Source: Gallionellaceae bacterium UBA5126 (GTDB lineage Bacteria; Pseudomonadota; Gammaproteobacteria; Burkholderiales; Gallionellaceae). Taken from it: 22,386 bases of DNA. The stretch is from the NCBI GenBank assembly GCA_002414205.1, contig DHYQ01000074.1:9645-32030 (forward strand). Reading direction: 5' to 3'. Below the pieces are notes generated by a model. It searched no databases, was not told where the DNA came from, and saw nothing but the letters and a program-made list of their open reading frames with translations. Positions 18,254 through 22,386 of the stretch are shown here, in pieces (the first letter of the stretch is position 1; every line of letters begins with the position of its first letter). The translations under genes were made by a program, and so were the position numbers.

Positions 18254-19185
18254 CTCGGCCTGTGGTGCACGTTGCGGCGGGGGTGTTGTTGCGACCGGAT
18301 GGGACGTTTTTGCTGGCCCAGCGCCCGACAGACAAGGTGTATGCCGGTTATTGGGAATTTCCCGGCGGCAAGGTGGAGTCGGGTGAGACACCGCGACAAG
18401 CCTTGGTGCGCGAGTTGCAAGAAGAGCTGGGGATCCGCGTCGGCGTGGCTTTCCCCTGGTTGGTGCGCAGTTTTGCTTACCCGCACGCCTTGGTGAAACT
18501 GCATTTCTTTCGGGTGGTCGCCTGGCAAGGCGAGCCGCAGGGCAAGGAAGGTCAACAACTCAGTTGGCAAGCACCACAGGCGGTGACGGTTGCGCCATTG
18601 TTGCCCGCCAATCAGCCCATCTTGCGCGCCTTGGCACTGCCCGCCGTGTATGCCATCAGCAATGCGACAGAACTGGGGGAAGTCAACTTCATGTGCCGCT
18701 TGTCGCAAGCGTTACAAAATGGCCTGCGGTTATTGCAGGTGCGGGAAAAATATTTGCATTCCGACGCGTTGCAACTGTTCGCCAGTCGGGTCATTACTTT
18801 GGCGCATGAATACGGTGCCAAGGTATTGCTCAACGGTGACATCGACTTGGCGCTGGCGCTGGGGGCGGATGGTGTACACCTGACGGAAGGCCAGCTACAG
18901 CACTGTCAACGTCGCCCGGATTTGCCCTATTGCGCGGCCTCTTGTCATTCGGAGAGCGCCCTGCGGCGCGCTGAAACACTGGGACTGGACTTTGTGGTGT
19001 TGAGTCCGGTGTTGCCAACCCTGAGTCATCCCGGTGCGGCCACGCTGGGTTGGGATAAATTTGCGCACCTCTGTGCTGACACCAGTGTGCCGGTATACGC
19101 CCTGGGGGGCTTGAATCGCAGCCATCTGCTGACGGCCTGGGAGCGTGGCGCGCATGGCGTGTCGCTGCTGCGCCAGGCGTGGTAA
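18250..19185 (+). CDS. Nudix hydrolase fused to a TMP-TENI (ThiE-like) domain
   Basis: This is a 311-residue fusion. The N-terminal MutT-type Nudix domain (about 5–125) has a complete Nudix box from G40 to I62 with E46, R54, E55, E58 and E59, and is expected to hydrolyse oxidised nucleoside triphosphates such as 8-oxo-dGTP. The C-terminal TMP-TENI barrel (about 132–311) keeps LLQVREKYL, GADGVHL and a late YALGGL. It lacks several thiamine-phosphate synthase residues: the family IND metal site reads LNGD, GQED reads TEGQ, and the lysine of PT.TK reads H in PTLSHPG. TMP synthase activity is therefore unlikely. The same fusion is common in proteobacteria. A perfect AGGAGG precedes the ATG, which overlaps the EAL gene stop. 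Confidence 0.88.
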   Translation: MTRPVVHVAAGVLLRPDGTFLLAQRPTDKVYAGYWEFPGGKVESGETPRQALVRELQEELGIRVGVAFPWLVRSFAYPHALVKLHFFRVVAWQGEPQGKEGQQLSWQAPQAVTVAPLLPANQPILRALALPAVYAISNATELGEVNFMCRLSQALQNGLRLLQVREKYLHSDALQLFASRVITLAHEYGAKVLLNGDIDLALALGADGVHLTEGQLQHCQRRPDLPYCAASCHSESALRRAETLGLDFVVLSPVLPTLSHPGAATLGWDKFAHLCADTSVPVYALGGLNRSHLLTAWERGAHGVSLLRQAW

Positions 19186-19199
19186 TCACGGAGTTCATC

Positions 19200-20180
19200 A
19201 TGTCTGCTGCACCGCGTATCTTGTTGGTCAAAACGTCTTCCCTGGGTGATGTGCTGCACAATCTGCCGGTGGTGAGCGACATCCGGCATCATTTTCCGCA
19301 CGCACAAATCGATTGGCTGGTGGAAGAGGCCTTTGTTGCCTTGCCGCGTCTACATCCGGGGGTGCGGGAAATTTTGCCCGTGGCGCTACGCCGCTGGCGC
19401 AAACAATTGTTGCAAGCGAGTACCTGGTCGGAAATGGCTGGTTTGCGCCAGCGCCTGGCCCAGCGCCAGTATGACGTTGTCATCGACACCCAGGGCTTGT
19501 TGAAAAGCGCATGGCTGGCACGTCAGGCCCAAGGCCTGCGTTGTGGCTTTGATCGGCTGAGTGCCCGCGAGGGGTTGGCGGCGCGCAGTTATCAGCGCAC
19601 GTATTTCGTCAGCCGGGGGCAACATGCCGTGCAGCGCAACCGTCAACTGGTCGCCCAGGCGCTGGGCTATACGCTGGATGGCGTGGCAGATTACGGCATA
19701 CACGCGCCCCCTTGGGAAGTGCCGGCCTGGTTGCCAGCAGGACGGTATGTGGTGCTGCTGCATGCCACCAGCCGCGATGACAAGCTGTGGCCAGAAGCGC
19801 ATTGGATCGCGTTGGGACAACATCTGCAACAGCAGGGTTGGCGCAGCATTTTGCCTTGGGGAAGTGCGCGTGAACAGGCGCGTAGCCAGCGTTTACAAGC
19901 GGCGATTCCCACTGCCATCACGCCGCCGCGTTTGTCGCTACCGGCCTTGGCGGCACTGCTGGGCGGAGCCGATGGCGTGGTTGGGGTGGATACGGGACTG
20001 GCCCATTTGGCCGCTGCGCTGGATAAACCGACCCTAGGCTTGTACACCAGTACCGACCCGGTATTGACCGGGTTGCATGCCGGGGTACGTGCGGTCAATC
20101 TGGGCGGTGTGGATCAGATTCCTGAGGTGGCTACCGTCCTTTCCCGGCTTGCTGCTATGATGCCACCCTCGTCAGCTTAA
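19200..20180 (+). CDS. waaC: Lipopolysaccharide heptosyltransferase I
   Basis: This is a 326-residue GT9-family glycosyltransferase that adds the first L-glycero-D-manno-heptose to Kdo2-lipid A on the cytoplasmic face of the inner membrane. The N-terminus ILLVKTSSLGDVLHNLP carries the catalytic D17. HATSRDDKLWPEAHW is the nucleotide-sugar phosphate motif with its lysine, and GVDTGLAHLAAALDKP, followed by LGLYTSTDP, is the ADP-heptose loop. A GTG at 19179 is in frame and overlaps the previous gene. ATG 19200 with GGAG six bases upstream and the canonical N-terminus is preferred. It indicates a Gram-negative organism with heptose in its LPS core. Confidence 0.93.
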   Translation: MSAAPRILLVKTSSLGDVLHNLPVVSDIRHHFPHAQIDWLVEEAFVALPRLHPGVREILPVALRRWRKQLLQASTWSEMAGLRQRLAQRQYDVVIDTQGLLKSAWLARQAQGLRCGFDRLSAREGLAARSYQRTYFVSRGQHAVQRNRQLVAQALGYTLDGVADYGIHAPPWEVPAWLPAGRYVVLLHATSRDDKLWPEAHWIALGQHLQQQGWRSILPWGSAREQARSQRLQAAIPTAITPPRLSLPALAALLGGADGVVGVDTGLAHLAAALDKPTLGLYTSTDPVLTGLHAGVRAVNLGGVDQIPEVATVLSRLAAMMPPSSA

Positions 20181-20186
20181 TGAAGG

Positions 20187-20217
20187 CTGGGCGGCCATAA
20201 TAACGACTCGCCGCCAG
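20187..20217. other. GC-rich hairpin between waaC and the phosphoesterase gene
   Basis: CTGGGCGGC (20187–20195) and GCCGCCAG (20210–20217) pair with one bulged G around a 14-base AT-rich loop. No T run follows, so it is not a standard terminator. It could be a factor-dependent end of waaC mRNA or a leader structure. Confidence 0.35.
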
Positions 20218-20241
20218 ACGATTGCGCTTCAAGGGGGGAGC

Positions 20242-20991
20242 ATGATTCTATTTTTTGGCGACGTACATGGTGATTTTCGCCATGTTGAGCGCATCGTGGC
20301 GCGCTACCGACCGGCAGCGATTATCTTTTTGGGGGATCTGGAAGCCCCCGCGCCACTGGAGCAGGTGTTGGCTAGGGTATTGGCGCAAACGCAAGTCTGG
20401 TATATCCACGGTAATCACGACACCGATAACCATCGCAATTACGATCACCTGTTTGGCTCGGCGCTGGCCGAGCGTAATTTGCATGGTCGGGTGGTGGAAA
20501 TTGCGGGAATGCGCATTGCCGGGTTGGGCGGTGTGTTTCGTGCCGAAATCTGGTATCCCGACCGTGCCGCTGCGCCGGTACATTACGACAATTATCAGAT
20601 GTATCAACAAAAATCCGAGGCCGGTCAGCGCCTATACGGCGACCAGCCGCACGGTAACTTATCCGAAGGCAAGGCACGCGGCTTGTTACTGCGCCATCGT
20701 TCCAGTATTTTTCACCAGGAGTGGCAGGCCTTGTGTTGCCAGCAAGCGGATATTCTGGTGACCCATGAAGCCCCGGACTGTCATCCGTATGGTTTTCGCA
20801 TCCTCAACCAACTGGCGCGTGAGATGGGTGTTAAAACCTTGTTTCATGGTCACCAGCACGACAGCCTGAACTACCGCCCGTATTTTCGTCGCTTGGGGTT
20901 TCATGTGTATGGCGTTGGCCTGCGGGGTGTTTGCAACTTGCGTGGTCAATGCGTGCGAGCCGGGGAGATGGAAGTGCCGGGCGGGACATGA
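20242..20991 (+). CDS. Calcineurin-like metallophosphoesterase
   Basis: This 249-residue protein has all five blocks of the two-metal phosphoesterase fold: GDVHGD (6–11), GDLE (31–34), GNHD (57–60), THEAP (174–178) and GHQHD (203–207). A GGGGGGAG ribosome site precedes the ATG. There is no signal peptide, so it should act in the cytoplasm. The substrate cannot be told from sequence; cyclic nucleotides, dinucleoside polyphosphates and phosphoproteins are all possible for this superfamily. It ends 37 bases before the convergent response-regulator gene, and no terminator is evident there. Confidence 0.85.
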   Translation: MILFFGDVHGDFRHVERIVARYRPAAIIFLGDLEAPAPLEQVLARVLAQTQVWYIHGNHDTDNHRNYDHLFGSALAERNLHGRVVEIAGMRIAGLGGVFRAEIWYPDRAAAPVHYDNYQMYQQKSEAGQRLYGDQPHGNLSEGKARGLLLRHRSSIFHQEWQALCCQQADILVTHEAPDCHPYGFRILNQLAREMGVKTLFHGHQHDSLNYRPYFRRLGFHVYGVGLRGVCNLRGQCVRAGEMEVPGGT

Positions 20992-21028
20992 GTCGTATTC
21001 ACGGACATGCAGTACATCGGCCCAGTGC

Positions 21029-21757
21029 TCAGGCTTTGCTTTCCAGCCGGTAGCCATAACCGCGCAAGGTACAAATTTGGATGTCACTGTGGTCATCAAT
21101 CCGCAGTTTTTTGCGCAGGCGGCTGACATGTGCATCGACGGTGCGGGTGTCCACTTCGGGGCAGCGCTCCCAGACTTCGCTCAAAAGCTGTTTGCGGCTG
21201 AGTAGCTCACCGCGATGAGTGAACAGATACAGGCCGAGGTCGAACTCCATCCCGGACAGTGCCAAATCCTCGTCATGCAGATAGATGCGCCGATTCGGCA
21301 CGTCGATACGGTAAGCATGGAGCTGGATGCTGTCGGCGAGCGTGGCGCGGCTGCGGCGCAGCAATGCAGCAATGCGCGCTTGTAGTTCGGAAATGCGCAA
21401 CGGCTTCACCACGTAATCATCGGCGCCCAAGGCGAGTGCATTGACGATCTGCGTTTCATCGTCGCTGATACTTTCCACCAGAATGGGAGGCTGATCGCCC
21501 CATTGCCTGACCCAGCGAATGATGCGGTCGCTCTCACCATCCGGCAGTGACCAGTCCAGAATCAGCAAGTCGAACGAGCGGTATTTCAGGGTGTTTTCCA
21601 GTTCAGCGATGGTTTGGTAATGCTGGCAGTCCCAGCCGCCTTGTTGCAGCGCCGCCATAATCACCAACGCAACCTCCGCATTGTCTTCGAGTAACGCGAT
21701 GCCCGCTTTTGCCGGTGTTGATGCCAAGGCGGGGTGGGAGGAGTTGATTTTATACAT
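21029..21757 (-). CDS. OmpR-family DNA-binding response regulator
   Basis: This 242-residue protein has an 18-residue extension and a receiver domain (about 19–133) with E24-D25, phospho-acceptor D68 (LLILDWSLPDG), S96 at the usual threonine position and K118 (VVKPL). A C-terminal winged-helix domain follows (about 145–240) with LSGMEFDLGLYLFTHRGELLSRKQLL, RTVDAHVSRLRKKL and LRGYGYRLE. It is a transcription factor of a two-component system, but no histidine kinase gene is in the window. ATG 21757 has no clear ribosome site, so the start is moderately secure. A second receiver-domain gene diverges from it 285 bp away. Confidence 0.92.
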   Translation of the reverse strand: MYKINSSHPALASTPAKAGIALLEDNAEVALVIMAALQQGGWDCQHYQTIAELENTLKYRSFDLLILDWSLPDGESDRIIRWVRQWGDQPPILVESISDDETQIVNALALGADDYVVKPLRISELQARIAALLRRSRATLADSIQLHAYRIDVPNRRIYLHDEDLALSGMEFDLGLYLFTHRGELLSRKQLLSEVWERCPEVDTRTVDAHVSRLRKKLRIDDHSDIQICTLRGYGYRLESKA

Positions 21758-21760
21758 AAA

Positions 21761-21777
21761 TTTACAGACTTTTTACA
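21761..21777 (-). promoter_or_regulatory. Tandem TGTAAA repeat, candidate OmpR-type operator
   Basis: Read on the minus strand, TGTAAA-AAGTC-TGTAAA places two identical hexamers 11 bp apart, which is the head-to-tail geometry bound by OmpR/PhoB/PhoP-family dimers. The repeat ends three bases before the ATG of the OmpR-family gene, so binding there could repress that gene. A -10-like TCTAAT (minus strand, 21796–21801) lies just upstream but has no good -35. Confidence 0.4.
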
Positions 21778-22042
21778 AACGAGGGTAGTACGCGCATTAG
21801 ACTCAAGCATACCGCATACAGCCTGAATAAATCTGGCTGTCGCGTGTAAAAAATGTCGTTTACCCGGATTGTGGTGTCGTATCAAGTTGGTTTTTACCGG
21901 TTGGTCATTTCTGTCGTCCGGTGTCTGCGACCGCTGGGGTGACGGTGCTTGCGATGGCGGGAAGGCTGTGGTTTCATGGCCTGTCAGCCCAGATGCAATG
22001 GTCGTCACTGACGGAATATGAATGTGTAAACAGGGGTGTCGC

Positions 22043-22386
22043 ATGAAAACCAGACCCATTTTGATTGTGGATGATGAGCCGGTCAATCTGGCCGCACTGC
22101 GCCAAGTGTTGCAGGATGATTATGCGCTGGCGTTTGCCAGCAATGGCTCGATGGCCCTGTCCGCCGCTCGGCGGCTGAACCCGGTGCTGATTTTGCTGGA
22201 TATTCAGATGCCGGGGATGGATGGTTATGCCGTGTGTGAGGCCCTCAAGGCCGACCCGCAACTGGCCGCCATTCCGGTGATTTTTATCACCAGCTTGTCG
22301 GAGACTTGGGATGAGGTGCAAGGGTTGGAATCCGGGGCAGTGGATTACATCACCAAGCCTATTTCCGCTGCCACGGTGCGCGCGCG
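22043..22386 (+). CDS. Response regulator receiver domain (partial, cut by window end)
   Basis: The reading frame from ATG 22043 (AGGGG upstream) stays open to the last base and gives 114 residues. It begins MKTRPILIVDDEPVNLAALR, with acidic D10-D11, phospho-acceptor D53 in LLDIQMPGMDGY, the FITS switch motif and K in YITKPI. The segment after the receiver (SAATVRAR) resembles the junction in regulators that continue into an HD-GYP or GGDEF output domain, but that output lies outside the window. The 285 bases between this gene and the divergent OmpR-family gene hold a TGTAAA repeat, a small ACAGCC/GGCTGT hairpin (21818–21840) and no convincing gene. Confidence 0.85.
   Translation, partial: MKTRPILIVDDEPVNLAALRQVLQDDYALAFASNGSMALSAARRLNPVLILLDIQMPGMDGYAVCEALKADPQLAAIPVIFITSLSETWDEVQGLESGAVDYITKPISAATVRA

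Noticed and set aside
21661..22086. 141-codon minus-strand frame across the gap between the two regulators
   Set aside because: It overlaps the start of the OmpR-family gene in another frame, has no ribosome site and resembles no protein family.

Overview
The window looks like chromosomal DNA of a betaproteobacterium, probably one able to oxidise or detoxify sulfide. This is inferred from gene content and order. The run rhodanese–grxC–secB–gpsA matches the E. coli order yibN–grxC–secB–gpsA. It is joined to dciA, an M23 peptidase, secA and argJ. The base composition is moderately GC-rich throughout, and I saw no phage, integrase, transposase, CRISPR array, tRNA or rRNA.

Region 1 (1–5.35 kb) is the accessory part. 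It holds the tail of an RND efflux adaptor, a type I-like sulfide:quinone oxidoreductase (SQR) with all three family cysteines, a 145-bp palindromic MITE-like element, an RND permease and a small YgaP-like (DUF2892) membrane protein. Oxidation of sulfide by SQR yields sulfane sulfur or polysulfide, so co-localised efflux and rhodanese/YgaP-type functions suggest a sulfur-stress module. Terminators separate the units, so this is a neighbourhood and not one simple operon.

Region 2 (5.34–10.7 kb) begins with a PglL-type O-oligosaccharyltransferase that overlaps the DUF2892 gene at its start and a membrane-anchored rhodanese gene at its end. Then come grxC, secB, a secreted SH3 protein and gpsA. 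The convergent trmL and dciA follow on the minus strand.

Region 3 (10.7–16.2 kb) has an M23 (LytM) peptidase, a strong terminator hairpin directly in front of secA, secA itself, a cyclic-nucleotide-binding-fold protein and argJ.

Region 4 (16.2–21.0 kb) runs on the plus strand: a PH-like membrane protein, a PAS–EAL membrane protein whose EAL domain looks catalytically dead, a Nudix/TMP-TENI fusion, waaC and a metallophosphoesterase. The EAL and Nudix genes overlap by ATGA.

Region 5 (21.0 kb to the end) has two response regulators facing away from each other: an OmpR-family regulator on the minus strand with a tandem TGTAAA repeat in front of its start codon, and the receiver domain of a second regulator cut by the window end.

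I did not find a wholly new system. The most interesting items are the SQR–RND–DUF2892 neighbourhood with its MITE-like palindrome, the terminators pressed against the sqr and secA start codons, and the degenerate EAL protein.
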